DNA from: Microbacterium sp. 3J1
GTDB taxonomy: Bacteria; Actinomycetota; Actinomycetes; Actinomycetales; Microbacteriaceae
Assembly: GCF_001049495.1 (NCBI RefSeq)
Contig: NZ_CDWI01000004.1
Location: 1 to 64,000 of the forward strand
DNA: 64,000 nt
Reading direction: 5' to 3'
The notes under the pieces are model-generated. The model made no database searches and was not told where the DNA came from. It saw only the letters and a list, made by a program, of their open reading frames with translations. The stretch's first letter is position 1, and every line of letters begins with the position of its first letter. The position numbers and the translations under genes are program-made. Positions 52,740 through 62,752 of this stretch are shown piece after piece.

Positions 52740-53354
52740 TCAGGCTGCGAGCCGAAGGCCGCGCGCGGCGAGGGCTGCGAAGACGCGCTCGGTGATCTCG
52801 TCGAGCGAGCCGACGCCGTCGATGCGGTCGACGATGCCGCGGGGTCCGTAGACCTCGAGGATCGGTGCGGTCTCACGCTCGTAGATGTCGAGACGATGCG
52901 CGATCGCCTCTTCGGTGTCGTCGGAACGGCCCTGCTCGGCCGCCCGGAGCTTCAGACGCTCGATGCTCTCCTCGCGCGGGACGTCGAGGAGGATGATCGC
53001 GTCGAGCGACTCGCCGCGCTCGGCGAGGAAGTCGTCGAGGTGCGTCACCTGCGCGGCGTTGCGGGGATACCCGTCGAGGAGGAAGCCGCTCGCGGCGTCG
53101 TCCTGCCCGAGCCGGTCGCGCACGATCTCGCTCGTGAGCTCGTCGGGAACCAGGTCGCCCTTGTCGAGGATCGCCGTCACCTGCTGGCCGAGAGGCGTGC
53201 CCTCTTTGATGTTCGCGCGGAAGATGTCGCCGGTGGACACGACGGGGATGCCGTAGGACTCGGCGATGCGGACGCCCTGGGTGCCCTTGCCGGAGCCCTG
53301 CGGACCCACGATCAGCAGTCGCGCCGTGGACTGGGGAGCCTGACGAATCGTCAT
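52740..53354 (-). CDS. adk: Adenylate kinase
   Basis: Nucleotide kinase (204 aa) that balances AMP, ADP and ATP. The P-loop GPQGSGKGT is at 17-25, AMP-binding segments STGDIFRANI and LLDGYPRNAAQ, and DRLGQDD. The lid is the short form (LKLRAAEQGRSDDTEEAIAH) without zinc cysteines, as usual in actinobacteria. The N-terminus carries about ten extra residues (TIRQAPQSTA) before the first strand. The ATG overlaps the secY stop by four bases. Confidence 0.97.
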   Translation of the reverse strand: MTIRQAPQSTARLLIVGPQGSGKGTQGVRIAESYGIPVVSTGDIFRANIKEGTPLGQQVTAILDKGDLVPDELTSEIVRDRLGQDDAASGFLLDGYPRNAAQVTHLDDFLAERGESLDAIILLDVPREESIERLKLRAAEQGRSDDTEEAIAHRLDIYERETAPILEVYGPRGIVDRIDGVGSLDEITERVFAALAARGLRLAA

Positions 53355-54673
53355 CGGAGGAGCCCTTCGTAGTGACGCTGCTGCAGCTGCGCATCGATCT
53401 GCTTGACGGTCTCGAGACCGACACCCACGATGATGAGGATCGATGCGCCGCCGAACGGGAAGTTCTGGTTGGCACCGACTGTCGCGAGAGCGATCAGCGG
53501 GATCAGTGCGATCAGACCGAGGTAGATCGAGCCCGGCAGCGTGATGCGCGTCAGGACGTAGTCGAGGTACTCGGCGGTCGGGCGGCCGGCGCGGATGCCG
53601 GGGATGAACCCGCCGTACTTCTTCATGTTGTCGGCGACCTCGACGGGGTTGAACGTGATCGCGACGTAGAAGTAGGTGAACCCGATGATCAGGAGGAAGT
53701 ACGCCGCCATGTAGACGGGGTGGTCTCCGGTGGTGAAGTTCGCGCTGATCCAGGTCACCCACGGGGCCGGCTCAGAGCCGTCCTGCGGGGTGTTGAACTG
53801 CGCGATGAGCGCCGGGATGTAGAGCAGCGACGACGCGAAGATGACCGGGATCACACCCGCCATGTTCACCTTGATCGGGATGTACGTGTTGGTCCCGCCA
53901 TACGTGCGGCGGCCGACCATGCGCTTCGCGTACTGCACCGGGATACGGCGCTGCGACTGCTCGACGAACACGACGAGGCCCATCACGATGATTCCCACGA
54001 GGAGCACGAGGAGGAAGACCTCGAAGCCCTTGCTCTCCCAGATCAGCCACATGGCGCCGGGGAACGTCGCGGCGATCGACGTGAAGATCAGGAGCGACAT
54101 GCCGTTGCCGATGCCGCGCTCGGTGACGAGCTCGGCGAACCACATGATGAGGCCGGTGCCCGCGGTCATCGCCATGATGATGAGCAGCTGCGCCCACCAC
54201 ACGTCGTTCGTGAGCAGGTTCTGGCAGGCCGCGACGTCGGACGTGCCGAACAGCTGGCCGCTGCGGGCGACGGTGACGAGCGTGGTCGACTGCAGGAGCG
54301 CGAGCGCGATGGTGAGGTACCGCGTGTACTGGGTGAGCTTGGCCTGACCGGCCTGGCCCTCCTTGTGCAGCGCCTCGAAGTGAGGGATGACGACGCGGAG
54401 GAGCTGGGTGATGATCGTCGCCGTGATGTACGGCATGACGCCGAGAGCGAAGATCGACAGCTGCAGGAGCGCACCGCCGGAGAAGAGGTTGACGAGCCCG
54501 AGGAGTCCCTCTGTGCCCGAGTTCAGAGCGAGGCACTGCTCGACGTTCGGGAAGTTCACGAACGGAGCGGGGACGTTGGAGCCGAGTCGGTAGATGGCGA
54601 CGATGGCCAGCGTGAAACCGATCTTCCGGCGCAGGTCGGGCGTGCGGAAGATCCGCGCGATGGCGCTAAACAA
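53351..54673 (-). CDS. secY: Protein translocase subunit SecY
   Basis: Channel subunit (440 aa, ten membrane helices) of the Sec export pathway, partner of the SecE at 15178-15450. It starts MFSAIARIFRTPDLRRKIGF, with the plug and pore ring region near FSGGALLQLSIFALGVMPYI and conserved cytoplasmic loops (QSQRRIPVQYAKRMVGRRTY). The start codon is TTG at 54673, supported by AGGAGG eight bases upstream. It follows rplO after a 104-base gap containing a hairpin. Confidence 0.98.
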   Translation of the reverse strand: MFSAIARIFRTPDLRRKIGFTLAIVAIYRLGSNVPAPFVNFPNVEQCLALNSGTEGLLGLVNLFSGGALLQLSIFALGVMPYITATIITQLLRVVIPHFEALHKEGQAGQAKLTQYTRYLTIALALLQSTTLVTVARSGQLFGTSDVAACQNLLTNDVWWAQLLIIMAMTAGTGLIMWFAELVTERGIGNGMSLLIFTSIAATFPGAMWLIWESKGFEVFLLVLLVGIIVMGLVVFVEQSQRRIPVQYAKRMVGRRTYGGTNTYIPIKVNMAGVIPVIFASSLLYIPALIAQFNTPQDGSEPAPWVTWISANFTTGDHPVYMAAYFLLIIGFTYFYVAITFNPVEVADNMKKYGGFIPGIRAGRPTAEYLDYVLTRITLPGSIYLGLIALIPLIALATVGANQNFPFGGASILIIVGVGLETVKQIDAQLQQRHYEGLLR

Positions 54674-54739
54674 GGGACGTGCCTCCTGAAAAGGTTGCCG
54701 ATCCCTGAAGGACGGCTGAAAGAACAGGCTAACCCATAA

Positions 54740-54766
54740 GAGGGGCCGGAGAATCTCCGACCCCTC
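54740..54766 (-). terminator. Hairpin between rplO and secY
   Basis: GAGGGG and CGGAGA pair with TCTCCG and CCCCTC across a C-A mismatch (54740-54752 with 54754-54766). It is a possible attenuator setting secY expression below that of the ribosomal genes. Confidence 0.55.
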
Positions 54767-54777
54767 TCATGCAGTGG

Positions 54778-55404
54778 TTACTTGACGGATCCGCCGGCCG
54801 CCACGATCTTCTGCTCGGCAGAACCCGAGACCTTGTCGACCGAGACGGTGAGCTTCACGGCGATGTCGCCGTTTCCGAGAACCTTGACCTTCTCGTTCTT
54901 GCGAACGGCACCCTTGGCGACGAGGTCGCTCACGGTGACGTCGCCGCCCGCGGGGTAGAGCTCCGCGAGCTTCTCCAGGTTGACGACCTGGTACTCGACG
55001 CGGAACGGGTTCTTGAACCCGCGCAGCTTCGGGGTGCGCATGTGCAGCGGCATCTGCCCACCCTCGAAGCCGACGCGAACGGTGTTGCGAGCCTTCGTGC
55101 CCTTGGTACCGCGACCCGCCGTCTTGCCCTTGGAGCCCTCACCGCGACCGACACGGGTCTTCGCGGTGTTGGATCCGGGGACCGGACGCAGGTGGTGGAC
55201 CTTCAGGACGCCGGGGCGGGATGCCGGAGCATCCTTCGCCGGTGCCTTCTTGGCGGCGGGCTTCTTCGCAGGAGCCTCGGCCTTGGAGTCGGCCGCAGCG
55301 GCCGACGCCTTCTTGGCCGCAGGCTTCTTCTCGGCAGCAGCCTTGGGAGCGGCAGCCTTCTTCGGGGCCTTCTCAGCCTCGACGGCTTCGTTCTTCTCAG
55401 CCAT
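54778..55404 (-). CDS. rplO: Ribosomal protein L15 with Lys/Ala-rich N-terminal extension
   Basis: Large-subunit protein (208 aa). The conserved L15 domain begins near residue 66 ([20 protein letters not shown]), with [20 protein letters not shown] and [20 protein letters not shown]. Before it are about 60 residues rich in Ala, Lys and Pro (repeats like [20 protein letters not shown]). Typical L15 is about 145 residues. The ATG overlaps the rpmD stop by one base (TAATG). Confidence 0.97.
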   Translation of the reverse strand: MAEKNEAVEAEKAPKKAAAPKAAAEKKPAAKKASAAAADSKAEAPAKKPAAKKAPAKDAPASRPGVLKVHHLRPVPGSNTAKTRVGRGEGSKGKTAGRGTKGTKARNTVRVGFEGGQMPLHMRTPKLRGFKNPFRVEYQVVNLEKLAELYPAGGDVTVSDLVAKGAVRKNEKVKVLGNGDIAVKLTVSVDKVSGSAEQKIVAAGGSVK

Positions 55405-55589
55405 TAGTCGATCTCCTCAACCTTGACGAGGTGGGCGACGGTCTTGACGTAACCGCGCGTCTGCGCGTCGTCGGGGCGAACGGTGCTGTCACCGATGCGC
55501 TTGAGACCGAGGCTGCGCAGCGTGTCACGCTGGTTCTGCTTCTCGCTCACCTTGGACTTGACCTGCGTGACCTTCAGGCGCGCAGCCAT
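55404..55589 (-). CDS. rpmD: Ribosomal protein L30
   Basis: Large-subunit protein (61 aa), starting [20 protein letters not shown] and containing [20 protein letters not shown]. Family length is normal. It shares one base with rpsE and one with rplO at its two ends. Confidence 0.97.
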   Translation of the reverse strand: MAARLKVTQVKSKVSEKQNQRDTLRSLGLKRIGDSTVRPDDAQTRGYVKTVAHLVKVEEID

Positions 55590-56290
55590 CAGGCACCTAC
55601 CTTCTGTGCGGCGATGGCGTCAGCCTCCGCACGGACGAGACGCGCGGGAGCGACCTGGTCGAACTCGAGGCCACGGCGTGCGGCGACCGCACGGGGCTCC
55701 TCGAGCTGCTTCAGGGCGGTCACCGTCGCGTGCACGATGTTGATCGTGTTCGACGAGCCGAGCGACTTCGACAGCACGTCGTGGATACCGGCGCACTCGA
55801 GCACGGCGCGAACCGGACCACCGGCGATGACACCGGTACCGGCAGCGGCCGGACGCAGCAGGACGACGCCTGCGGCGGCCTCACCCTGCACGGGGTGCGG
55901 GATGGTGCTGCCGACGCGCGGCACGCGGAAGAAGTTGCGCTTGGCCTCTTCGACACCCTTCGAGATCGCCAGGGGGACCTCGCGGGCCTTGCCGTAGCCG
56001 ACGCCCACCAGACCGTTGCCGTCGCCGACGACCACGAGAGCGGTGAAGCTGAAGCGACGACCACCCTTCACGACCTTCGAGACGCGGTTGATGGTGACGA
56101 CGCGCTCCAGGAACTGGTTGTCACCACGGTCGCGCGAGTTGCGGTCGCGGCCACCCTGGTTGCGGTCACCACGGCCACCACGGCGGCCGTCGCGCTGATC
56201 GCGAGACGGCTCTGCCTGCGTGGTGCCGGCAGCAGTCTCGGAAGTGGCAGCAGCCGCTTCGGTCACTTCGTTCTCCTTGTTGTCACTCAC
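55589..56290 (-). CDS. rpsE: Ribosomal protein S5
   Basis: Small-subunit protein (233 aa) important for decoding accuracy. An N-terminal extension of about 60 residues, Ala/Thr-rich then Arg/Gly-rich, precedes the core [40 protein letters not shown] and [20 protein letters not shown]. Start GTG at 56290 overlaps the rplR stop by four bases. Confidence 0.97.
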   Translation of the reverse strand: MSDNKENEVTEAAAATSETAAGTTQAEPSRDQRDGRRGGRGDRNQGGRDRNSRDRGDNQFLERVVTINRVSKVVKGGRRFSFTALVVVGDGNGLVGVGYGKAREVPLAISKGVEEAKRNFFRVPRVGSTIPHPVQGEAAAGVVLLRPAAAGTGVIAGGPVRAVLECAGIHDVLSKSLGSSNTINIVHATVTALKQLEEPRAVAARRGLEFDQVAPARLVRAEADAIAAQKVGA

Positions 56291-56646
56291 AGTGCCAGAC
56301 CCCCTTCGCGGGCGCCGTCGGCGATGGCGGCGACACGACCCGCGTAGCGGTTGCCGCCACGGTCGAACACTGCCTCGGAAACGCCTGCAGCCTTCGCACG
56401 CTCGGCGAGAAGCTCGCCGACCTTGCGGGCCTTGGCGGTCTTGTCACCCTCGAGCGAGCGCAGGTCGGTCTCGAGCGTCGAAGCCGACGCGACGGTGTGA
56501 CCCTTGCTGTCGTCGACCAGCTGCACGAAGACGTGGCGGGCCGAGCGGTTGACGACGAGGCGCGGACGAGCCTCGGTGCCGACGACCTTCTTGCGAAGGC
56601 GGGCATGACGACGCGCGCGGGCGTCAGACTTTGACTTGAGAGCCAT
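56287..56646 (-). CDS. rplR: Ribosomal protein L18
   Basis: 5S rRNA-binding large-subunit protein (119 aa). It begins [20 protein letters not shown], with [20 protein letters not shown] and ending [20 protein letters not shown] and REGGLAL. It lies two bases after the rplF stop. Confidence 0.98.
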   Translation of the reverse strand: MALKSKSDARARRHARLRKKVVGTEARPRLVVNRSARHVFVQLVDDSKGHTVASASTLETDLRSLEGDKTAKARKVGELLAERAKAAGVSEAVFDRGGNRYAGRVAAIADGAREGGLAL

Positions 56647-56648
56647 GG

Positions 56649-57185
56649 TTACTTACCACTCTTTCCGGCCTTGCGACGCACGACCTCGCCGGCGTAGCGC
56701 ACGCCCTTGCCCTTGTACGGCTCGGGCTTGCGGATCTTGCGGATGTTCGCAGCTGCCTCGCCGACAGCCTGCTTGTCGATACCGCTGACGGTGAGCTTGT
56801 TGTTGCCCTCGACCGTGAGCGTGATACCGGCGGGCGGGTCGATGAGGACCGGGTGCGAGAAGCCGAGGGCGAACTCGACCGAGCTGCCCTTCTGCGCGAC
56901 GCGGTAACCGGTGCCGACGACCTCGAGACCCTTGGTGTAGCCCTGGGTCACGCCGATGATGTTGTTGTTGATGAGCGTGCGGGTCAGGCCGTGAAGCGAC
57001 CGGGACTCGCGCTCGTCGTCGGGACGGGTGACCAGAACCTGGTTCTCCTCGACCGCGACCTCGATGGGGTTGGCGACCGTCAGGGTGAGCTCACCCTTGG
57101 GGCCCTTCACCGCGACCTCACGGCCGGCGACCGAAACGGTCACGCCCGCGGGAACGTCGATGGGAAGTCGTCCAATACGCGACAT
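56649..57185 (-). CDS. rplF: Ribosomal protein L6
   Basis: Large-subunit protein (178 aa) near the sarcin-ricin loop. It begins [20 protein letters not shown], with [14 protein letters not shown] and the C-terminal signature [20 protein letters not shown]. It lies six bases after rpsH. Confidence 0.98.
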   Translation of the reverse strand: MSRIGRLPIDVPAGVTVSVAGREVAVKGPKGELTLTVANPIEVAVEENQVLVTRPDDERESRSLHGLTRTLINNNIIGVTQGYTKGLEVVGTGYRVAQKGSSVEFALGFSHPVLIDPPAGITLTVEGNNKLTVSGIDKQAVGEAAANIRKIRKPEPYKGKGVRYAGEVVRRKAGKSGK

Positions 57186-57191
57186 TTTCGA

Positions 57192-57590
57192 TTACCACAC
57201 GTAGGCGAGAACTTCTCCGCCCACGCCCTTCTGCTCTGCCTGACGGTCGGTGAGAAGACCGGAGGAGGTGGACAGGATGGCCACGCCGAGGCCGCCGAGG
57301 ACCCTGGGGAGCTCCGTGGACTTCGCGTAGACGCGGAGGCCGGGCTTCGACACGCGCTTGATGCCCGCGATCGAACGCTCACGGTTGGGGCCGTACTTCA
57401 GCTGGAGCGTGAGGTTCTTGCCCACGCGAGCGTCGGACGTCTCCCAGCCGGCGATGTAGCCCTCCTGCTGGAGGATCTCGGCGATGTGCGTCTTGAGCTT
57501 GCTCGACGGCAGCGTCACGGAATCGTGGTGCGCCGAGTTCGCGTTGCGCAGACGGGTCAGCAGATCTGCGACCGGGTCTGTCATTGTCAT
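57192..57590 (-). CDS. rpsH: Ribosomal protein S8
   Basis: Small-subunit 16S rRNA-binding protein (132 aa). It begins [20 protein letters not shown], with [37 protein letters not shown] and the ending [23 protein letters not shown]8 represses the spc operon in E. coli by binding near rplE. rpsN, usually just upstream, is missing here. The start ATG may be at 57590 or two codons later. Confidence 0.97.
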   Translation of the reverse strand: MTMTDPVADLLTRLRNANSAHHDSVTLPSSKLKTHIAEILQQEGYIAGWETSDARVGKNLTLQLKYGPNRERSIAGIKRVSKPGLRVYAKSTELPRVLGGLGVAILSTSSGLLTDRQAEQKGVGGEVLAYVW

Positions 57591-57651
57591 TGGTGTTTTC
57601 CTTTGTTCATGAGGTTCCGGCTGCCGTTACACGACAGACGGCCTGCGATGA

Positions 57652-57676
57652 GCACGCAATCTTCGATTGTACGTGC
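57652..57676. repeat. Hairpin in the rplE-rpsH gap
   Basis: GCACG and CAATC pair with GATTG and CGTGC (57652-57661 with 57665-57676, two unpaired bases). It stands next to the REP-like element at 57679-57719. Confidence 0.55.
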
Positions 57677-57678
57677 AA

Positions 57679-57719
57679 TTCGACGGGCCCAGTGACCAGT
57701 GACCACTGAGCCCGTCGAA
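57679..57719. repeat. REP-like element in place of rpsN
   Basis: TTCGACGGGC (57679-57688) pairs with GCCCGTCGAA (57710-57719), with inner CAGTG/CACTG pairs. Read on the minus strand from 57721 the core CCTTCGAC..GCTCAG matches the element at 13761. The 133-base gap holds no reading frame with the CxxC zinc motifs of S14. Confidence 0.7.
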
Positions 57720-57723
57720 GGTG

Positions 57724-58314
57724 CTACGCCTGGGCGTCGTCCGACCGGAACGGGAAGCCGAGGTGACGCAGCAGAGCGCGACCCTCGTCATCCGTCTTCG
57801 CGGTGGTGACGACGGTGATGTCGAAACCGCGAACCCGGTCGATCTTGTCCTGGTCGATCTCGTGGAACACGCTCTGCTCCTGGAGACCGAAGGTGTAGTT
57901 GCCGTTTCCGTCGAACTGCTTTCCCGACAGACCGCGGAAGTCGCGGATGCGGGGCAGTGCGAGCGAGACCAGACGGTCCACGAACTCCCACGCGCGGTCA
58001 CCGCGGAGGGTGACGTGCGCGCCGATGGCCTGGCCCTCACGCAGCTTGAACTGCGCGATGGACTTGCGGGCCTTCGTGACGATCGGCTTCTGGCCGGTGA
58101 TCTTGGTGAGGTCGTCGACCGCGCCATCGATCACCTTGCTGTCGCGAGCTGCCTCGCCGACACCGGTGTTCACGACGACCTTGACCAGTCCGGGGATCTG
58201 CATGACGTTGGCGTAGCCGAACTCGTCCTGCAGAGCCTTCTTGATCTCGGAGTTGTACTTCGCCTTCAGGCGGGGCTGCACCTTGACAGCCTCCGCAGCG
58301 TCAGTAGCTGCCAT
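57724..58314 (-). CDS. rplE: Ribosomal protein L5
   Basis: 5S rRNA-binding large-subunit protein (196 aa) that contacts the P-site tRNA. An N-terminal extension of about ten residues leads into [20 protein letters not shown] and [40 protein letters not shown] is the hallmark. The ATG overlaps rplX by one base. It is followed by the REP-containing gap rather than by rpsN. Confidence 0.98.
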   Translation of the reverse strand: MAATDAAEAVKVQPRLKAKYNSEIKKALQDEFGYANVMQIPGLVKVVVNTGVGEAARDSKVIDGAVDDLTKITGQKPIVTKARKSIAQFKLREGQAIGAHVTLRGDRAWEFVDRLVSLALPRIRDFRGLSGKQFDGNGNYTFGLQEQSVFHEIDQDKIDRVRGFDITVVTTAKTDDEGRALLRHLGFPFRSDDAQA

Positions 58315-58673
58315 CAGAGGTCCTTACCGCTCTTCTTCGCGTAGCGCACGCGGACGGTGCGCTTGACGCCGTCCTTGGTCTGCTCCTCGACCCGGTGGCC
58401 GACCTTGGTCGGCTTCTTGGTCGAGGGGTCGACGAGTGCGACGTTCGAGATGTGGATGGACGCCTCGACAGTCTCGAGGCCGCCCGTCTTGGTGCCACGC
58501 TGCGTCTGACCGACGCGCGTGTGCTTGGTGACGTAGTTCACGCCTTCGACGATGACGCGGTTCTTCTCGGCCAGGACCTCGAGGACCTTGCCCTGCTTGC
58601 CGCGGTCGCCGCCACGCTCCTGCGTGGCTCCGGTGATGACCTGGACCAGGTCACCCTTCTTGATCTTCGCCAT
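58314..58673 (-). CDS. rplX: Ribosomal protein L24
   Basis: Large-subunit assembly initiator (119 aa) with an N-terminal KOW motif ([20 protein letters not shown], then [20 protein letters not shown]). [20 protein letters not shown] follows. It is three bases after rplN. Confidence 0.98.
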   Translation of the reverse strand: MAKIKKGDLVQVITGATQERGGDRGKQGKVLEVLAEKNRVIVEGVNYVTKHTRVGQTQRGTKTGGLETVEASIHISNVALVDPSTKKPTKVGHRVEEQTKDGVKRTVRVRYAKKSGKDL

Positions 58674-58676
58674 GAC

Positions 58677-59045
58677 TTAGATAACCTCCGGCGCCAGCGA
58701 GACGATCTTCATGAACTTCTTGTCACGAAGCTCACGACCGACCGGCCCGAAGATACGGGTGCCGCGGGGCTCCCCGTCGTTCTTCAGGATGACGGCTGCG
58801 TTCTCGTCGAACTTGATGTACGAGCCGTCGGGACGGCGCGTGGACTTGACCGTGCGGACGATGACCGCCTTGACGACGTCGCCCTTCTTGACGTTTCCGC
58901 CGGGGATCGCGTCCTTGACGGTCGCGACGATGGTGTCACCGAGGCCGGCGTAACGACGACGCGAGCCGCCGAGCACACGGATGGTGAGCAGCTCCTTCGC
59001 GCCGGTGTTGTCGGCGACCTTGAGGCGGGACTCCTGCTGAATCAC
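58677..59045 (-). CDS. rplN: Ribosomal protein L14
   Basis: Large-subunit interface protein (122 aa). It begins [20 protein letters not shown], with the signature GDIVVATVKDA-like [20 protein letters not shown] and [20 protein letters not shown]. Start GTG at 59045 overlaps the rpsQ stop by four bases (GTGA). Confidence 0.98.
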   Translation of the reverse strand: MIQQESRLKVADNTGAKELLTIRVLGGSRRRYAGLGDTIVATVKDAIPGGNVKKGDVVKAVIVRTVKSTRRPDGSYIKFDENAAVILKNDGEPRGTRIFGPVGRELRDKKFMKIVSLAPEVI

Positions 59046-59359
59046 TTGGCCTTCTCCAGAATCTCCACCAGGCGCCAGCGCTTGGTCGCGCTCAGCGGGC
59101 GGGTCTCGTTGATCAGGACGAGGTCGCCGATGCCGGCGGCGTTCGCCTCATCGTGCGCCTTGACCTTCGAGGTGCGGCGGATGACCTTGCCGTAAAGCGG
59201 GTGCTTCACGCGGTCCTCGACCTCGACCACGATGGTCTTGTCCATCTTGTCGCTGACGACGTAGCCACGACGCGCCTTGCGGTAGCCACGGGCATCCGCA
59301 TCGCGGACGTCGTGAGCGGCGTGCTCAACCTCGACGGCGGCTTCCTTCTTGGTGGCCAT
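59042..59359 (-). CDS. rpsQ: Ribosomal protein S17
   Basis: Small-subunit protein (105 aa). An N-terminal extension of about 25 residues precedes the core [40 protein letters not shown] and [20 protein letters not shown]. The ATG at 59359 overlaps the rpmC stop by one base (TGATG). A GTG one codon earlier is possible. Confidence 0.97.
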   Translation of the reverse strand: MATKKEAAVEVEHAAHDVRDADARGYRKARRGYVVSDKMDKTIVVEVEDRVKHPLYGKVIRRTSKVKAHDEANAAGIGDLVLINETRPLSATKRWRLVEILEKAK

Positions 59360-59676
59360 CACTCAGCCTCTTCCTTCACGGCGTCGTCGGCGGAGTCCGC
59401 CTTCTTCGCCTTCGACTTGGTCGCCTTCTTGGCCGGAGCCTCGACGGGAGCGGGCGTCGCACGGATGCCCAGCTCGCGCTCGCGGATCACGGTGTAGAGG
59501 CGCGCGATGTCGCGCTTGACGGCGCGGATGCGGCCGTGGCTCTCCAGCTGGCCGGTGGCCGACTGGAAACGGAGGTTGAACAGCTCCTCCTTGGCCTTGC
59601 GCAGCTCCTCAACGAGGCGCTGGTCTTCGAACGTGTCGAGCTCTGCCGGAGCGAGCTCCTTGGTGCCGATCGCCAT
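59359..59676 (-). CDS. rpmC: Ribosomal protein L29 with C-terminal extension
   Basis: Large-subunit protein (105 aa) near the exit tunnel. The core has [20 protein letters not shown] and [20 protein letters not shown]. Typical L29 has about 65 residues. Here about 35 more follow, rich in Ala, Lys, Pro and Glu ([20 protein letters not shown]). It shares one base with rplP (TAATG) and one with rpsQ. Confidence 0.96.
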   Translation of the reverse strand: MAIGTKELAPAELDTFEDQRLVEELRKAKEELFNLRFQSATGQLESHGRIRAVKRDIARLYTVIRERELGIRATPAPVEAPAKKATKSKAKKADSADDAVKEEAE

Positions 59677-60095
59677 TACGCGTCGCCCTCCTCGCGCTTG
59701 ATGATGCGTGCCTTCAACGGCAGCTTGTGAATTGCTCGGGTCAGTGCCTCGCGAGCGAGCTCCTCGCTCACGCCGGAGACCTCGAAGAGGACGCGACCCG
59801 GCTTGACGTTGGCGACCCACCACTCGGGGGAACCCTTACCGGAACCCATGCGGGTCTCGGCGGGCTTCTTCGTGAGGGGACGGTCGGGGTAGATGTTGAT
59901 CCACACCTTTCCGCCACGCTTGATGTGACGCGTGACCGCGATACGAGCGGACTCGATCTGACGGTTGGTCACGTACGCAGGAGTGAGGGCCTGGATGCCG
60001 TACTCGCCGAAGGAGACCTTCGTGCCACCGGTCGCCTGGCCGCTACGGCCGGGGTGGTGCTGCTTACGGAACTTGACCTTACGGGGGATAAGCAT
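59676..60095 (-). CDS. rplP: Ribosomal protein L16
   Basis: Large-subunit protein (139 aa) at the A site, needed for tRNA accommodation. It begins [20 protein letters not shown], with [40 protein letters not shown] and VKPGRVLFE. The start overlaps the rpsC stop by one base. Confidence 0.98.
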   Translation of the reverse strand: MLIPRKVKFRKQHHPGRSGQATGGTKVSFGEYGIQALTPAYVTNRQIESARIAVTRHIKRGGKVWINIYPDRPLTKKPAETRMGSGKGSPEWWVANVKPGRVLFEVSGVSEELAREALTRAIHKLPLKARIIKREEGDA

Positions 60096-60850
60096 CAGGC
60101 AGACGCTCCTTCTGCGACGGGAGCCTCGTTGCGCGGCGCGCGGCGGCGGTCGCCACCACGGTCGTCACGACGGGACTTCGGTGCGTTGGCCTGCTCGCGA
60201 GCAAGCTCCTTGTTGGTCAGGTCGCCCTTGTAGATCCAGACCTTCACGCCGATGCGGCCGAAGGTGGTCTTCGCCTCGTAGAAGCCGTAGTCGATGTTCG
60301 CGCGCAGCGTGTGCAGCGGCACACGACCCTCGCGGTAGAACTCCGACCGGCTCATCTCGGCGCCGCCGAGGCGGCCGGAGACCTGGATGCGGATGCCCTT
60401 GGCACCAGCGCGCTGCGCGCCCTGGAGACCCTTGCGCATCGCGCGACGGAACGCCACACGAGCAGAGAGCTGCTCGGCGATGCCCTGAGCGACGAGCTGA
60501 GCGTCGGCCTCGGGGTTCTTGACCTCGAGGATGTTCAGCTGGATCTGCTTGCCCGAGAGCTTCTCGAGGTCGCCGCGGATGCGCTCGGCCTCTGCACCAC
60601 GACGACCGATCACGATGCCCGGACGGGCGGTGTGGATGTCGACGCGGACGCGGTCACGGGTGCGCTCGATCTCGATGTTCGAGACACCGGCGCGGTCGAG
60701 CTGCGTCTGCAGCAGACGACGGATCTTGATGTCCTCGGCGACGTAGTCGGCGTAACGCTGGCCGGCCTTCGTCGAGTCCGAGAACCAACGAGACACGTGG
60801 TCCGTGGTGATGCCGAGGCGGAAGCCGTACGGGTTTACCTTCTGTCCCAT
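60095..60850 (-). CDS. rpsC: Ribosomal protein S3
   Basis: Small-subunit mRNA-entry protein (251 aa). It begins [20 protein letters not shown], with the KH-domain loop [20 protein letters not shown] and the C-domain [39 protein letters not shown]. The last 30 residues are Arg/Ala-rich low complexity. It shares one base with rplV. Confidence 0.98.
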   Translation of the reverse strand: MGQKVNPYGFRLGITTDHVSRWFSDSTKAGQRYADYVAEDIKIRRLLQTQLDRAGVSNIEIERTRDRVRVDIHTARPGIVIGRRGAEAERIRGDLEKLSGKQIQLNILEVKNPEADAQLVAQGIAEQLSARVAFRRAMRKGLQGAQRAGAKGIRIQVSGRLGGAEMSRSEFYREGRVPLHTLRANIDYGFYEAKTTFGRIGVKVWIYKGDLTNKELAREQANAPKSRRDDRGGDRRRAPRNEAPVAEGASA

Positions 60851-61248
60851 TACTTGCTCGCCTTCTTGTTGCTGTCGCCCTTGGCGGCCGGAGCCGCCTC
60901 CGGCGTCGAGAGCACGACCGTGATGTGGCTCGTGCGCTTCTTGATCTGGAAAGCGCGACCCTGTGCACGGGGCTGGAAACGCTTGAGCGTCGTGCCCTCG
61001 TCTACGTAGGCGTTAGCCACGTACAGGTCCTGCTCGTCGAGGTACTCGCCGTCACGATCCGCCTTGACCTGCGCGTTGGCCATGGCCGACGCGACAAGCT
61101 TGTAGATCGGCTCACTGGCGCTCTGCTGTGCGAACTTCAGGATCGCCAGAGCCTCCTGGGCCTGCTTGCCCTTGATGAGCGCGACGACACGACGAGCCTT
61201 CTGAGGGGTCACGCGGATGTGTCGCACGCGTGCGATGGACTCCACCAT
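60850..61248 (-). CDS. rplV: Ribosomal protein L22
   Basis: Large-subunit exit-tunnel protein (132 aa). It begins [20 protein letters not shown], with [20 protein letters not shown] and the tunnel loop [21 protein letters not shown] short Ala/Lys tail follows. Start ATG at 61248 has GAGGAGAGA upstream. Longer readings to 61374 run into rpsS. Confidence 0.98.
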   Translation of the reverse strand: MVESIARVRHIRVTPQKARRVVALIKGKQAQEALAILKFAQQSASEPIYKLVASAMANAQVKADRDGEYLDEQDLYVANAYVDEGTTLKRFQPRAQGRAFQIKKRTSHITVVLSTPEAAPAAKGDSNKKASK

Positions 61249-61273
61249 TTCTCTCTCCTCTATCGCCACCGCG

Positions 61274-61555
61274 TCAGCGGCGGCGGCCCTTCTTGTCGTC
61301 CTTCTCGTGGCCGCGGAAGGTGCGGGTGGGCGCGAACTCGCCCAGCTTGTGGCCGACCATGGTCTCGGACACAAACACAGGGATGTGCTTGCGACCGTCG
61401 TGGACCGCGATCGTGTGACCCAGCATGGCCGGGATGATCATGGACCGGCGAGACCAGGTCTTGATGACGTTCTTCGTGCCGGCTTCGTTCTGCACGACCA
61501 CCTTGCGAAGCAGGTGCTCGTCGACGAAGGGGCCCTTCTTAAGACTGCGAGGCAT
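61274..61555 (-). CDS. rpsS: Ribosomal protein S19
   Basis: Small-subunit head protein (93 aa). It begins [20 protein letters not shown], with [20 protein letters not shown] and [20 protein letters not shown]. The C-terminus [13 protein letters not shown] is basic. It lies 12 bases after rplB. Confidence 0.98.
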   Translation of the reverse strand: MPRSLKKGPFVDEHLLRKVVVQNEAGTKNVIKTWSRRSMIIPAMLGHTIAVHDGRKHIPVFVSETMVGHKLGEFAPTRTFRGHEKDDKKGRRR

Positions 61556-61567
61556 CTTCTCTTACTC

Positions 61568-62407
61568 CTACTTGCGCTTCTTGCCGGCGTTACGACGACG
61601 CACGATGTACTTGTCGCTTTCCTTGTTGGCGTGACGGGTGCGACCCTCAGCCTGGCCCCACGGGGAGACGGGGTGACGACCACCGGACGTCTTGCCCTCA
61701 CCACCACCGTGCGGGTGGTCGACCGGGTTCATCGCGACACCACGGACGGTCGGGCGGACGCCCTTCCAGCGCATGCGGCCGGCCTTGCCCCAGTTGATGT
61801 TCGACTGCTCGGCGTTGCCGACCTCGCCGATGGTCGCGCGGCAGCGCGCATCGACGTTGCGGATCTCGCCCGAGGGCAGACGCAGCTGGGCGAAGTTGCC
61901 GTCCTTGGCGACGAGACGGACGGATGCACCGGCCGAACGTGCCATCTTCGCGCCGCCGCCGGGGCGGAGCTCGATCGCGTGGATGACGGTACCCGTCGGG
62001 ATGTTCTTCAGCGGGAGGTTGTTGCCCGGCTTGATGTCGGCGCCCGCGCCCGACTCGACGACGTCGCCCTGCTTCAGCTTCGCCGGCGCGAGGATGTAGC
62101 GCTTCTCGCCGTCGAAGTAGTGCAGCAGCGCGATGCGAGCCGTGCGGTTGGGGTCGTACTCGATGTGAGCGACACGGGCGTCCACGCCGTCCTTGTCATT
62201 GCGACGGAAGTCGATGACGCGGTACTGGCGCTTGTGGCCACCACCGATGTGACGGGTCGTGATGCGGCCCTGGTTGTTGCGACCACCGGTCTTCGAGAGC
62301 GGGCGCAGCAGCGACTTCTCCGGCGTCGATCGGGTGATCTCGGCGAAGTCAGCCACCGACGAGCCGCGACGGCCCGGGGTCGTGGGCTTGTACTTGCGAA
62401 TAGCCAT
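61568..62407 (-). CDS. rplB: Ribosomal protein L2
   Basis: Large-subunit core protein (279 aa) next to the peptidyl transferase centre. It begins [20 protein letters not shown], with [20 protein letters not shown] and the catalytic-centre signature [20 protein letters not shown]. It is followed by rpsS and preceded by rplW. Confidence 0.99.
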   Translation of the reverse strand: MAIRKYKPTTPGRRGSSVADFAEITRSTPEKSLLRPLSKTGGRNNQGRITTRHIGGGHKRQYRVIDFRRNDKDGVDARVAHIEYDPNRTARIALLHYFDGEKRYILAPAKLKQGDVVESGAGADIKPGNNLPLKNIPTGTVIHAIELRPGGGAKMARSAGASVRLVAKDGNFAQLRLPSGEIRNVDARCRATIGEVGNAEQSNINWGKAGRMRWKGVRPTVRGVAMNPVDHPHGGGEGKTSGGRHPVSPWGQAEGRTRHANKESDKYIVRRRNAGKKRK

Positions 62408-62428
62408 GATTGTCCTTTATCCCCCGGA

Positions 62429-62752
62429 TCAGCCGATTGCCGTGAAGATGTCGATGGTGCCCGACTTCAGGGTCACGATGGCGCGCTTGGTGTCCTTGCG
62501 CTTGCCGGTGCCGAAGCGGGTGCGGCGAGCCTTGCCGACGCGGTTGAGGGTGTTGACCCCAGCGACCTTGACGCCGAAGATCTTCTCGATGGCGAGCTTG
62601 ATCTCGGTCTTCGAAGCGCGCGGGTCCACGAGGAAGGTGTACTTACCCTCGTCGATGAGACCGTAGCTCTTCTCGGACACGACCGGCTTCAGGATGATGT
62701 CGCGCGGGTCCTTGTTCAGGGCCGTCTGGAGAACAGATGCCTGCTCGCTCAT
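62429..62752 (-). CDS. rplW: Ribosomal protein L23
   Basis: Large-subunit exit-site protein (107 aa) that docks SRP and trigger factor. It contains [40 protein letters not shown] and [20 protein letters not shown]. The start overlaps the rplD stop by four bases. Confidence 0.98.
   Translation of the reverse strand: MSEQASVLQTALNKDPRDIILKPVVSEKSYGLIDEGKYTFLVDPRASKTEIKLAIEKIFGVKVAGVNTLNRVGKARRTRFGTGKRKDTKRAIVTLKSGTIDIFTAIG

Noticed and set aside
57591..57723. A hidden rpsN gene in the rplE-rpsH gap
   Set aside because: The gap is 133 bases, shorter than any S14 gene, and no frame has the CxxC motifs.
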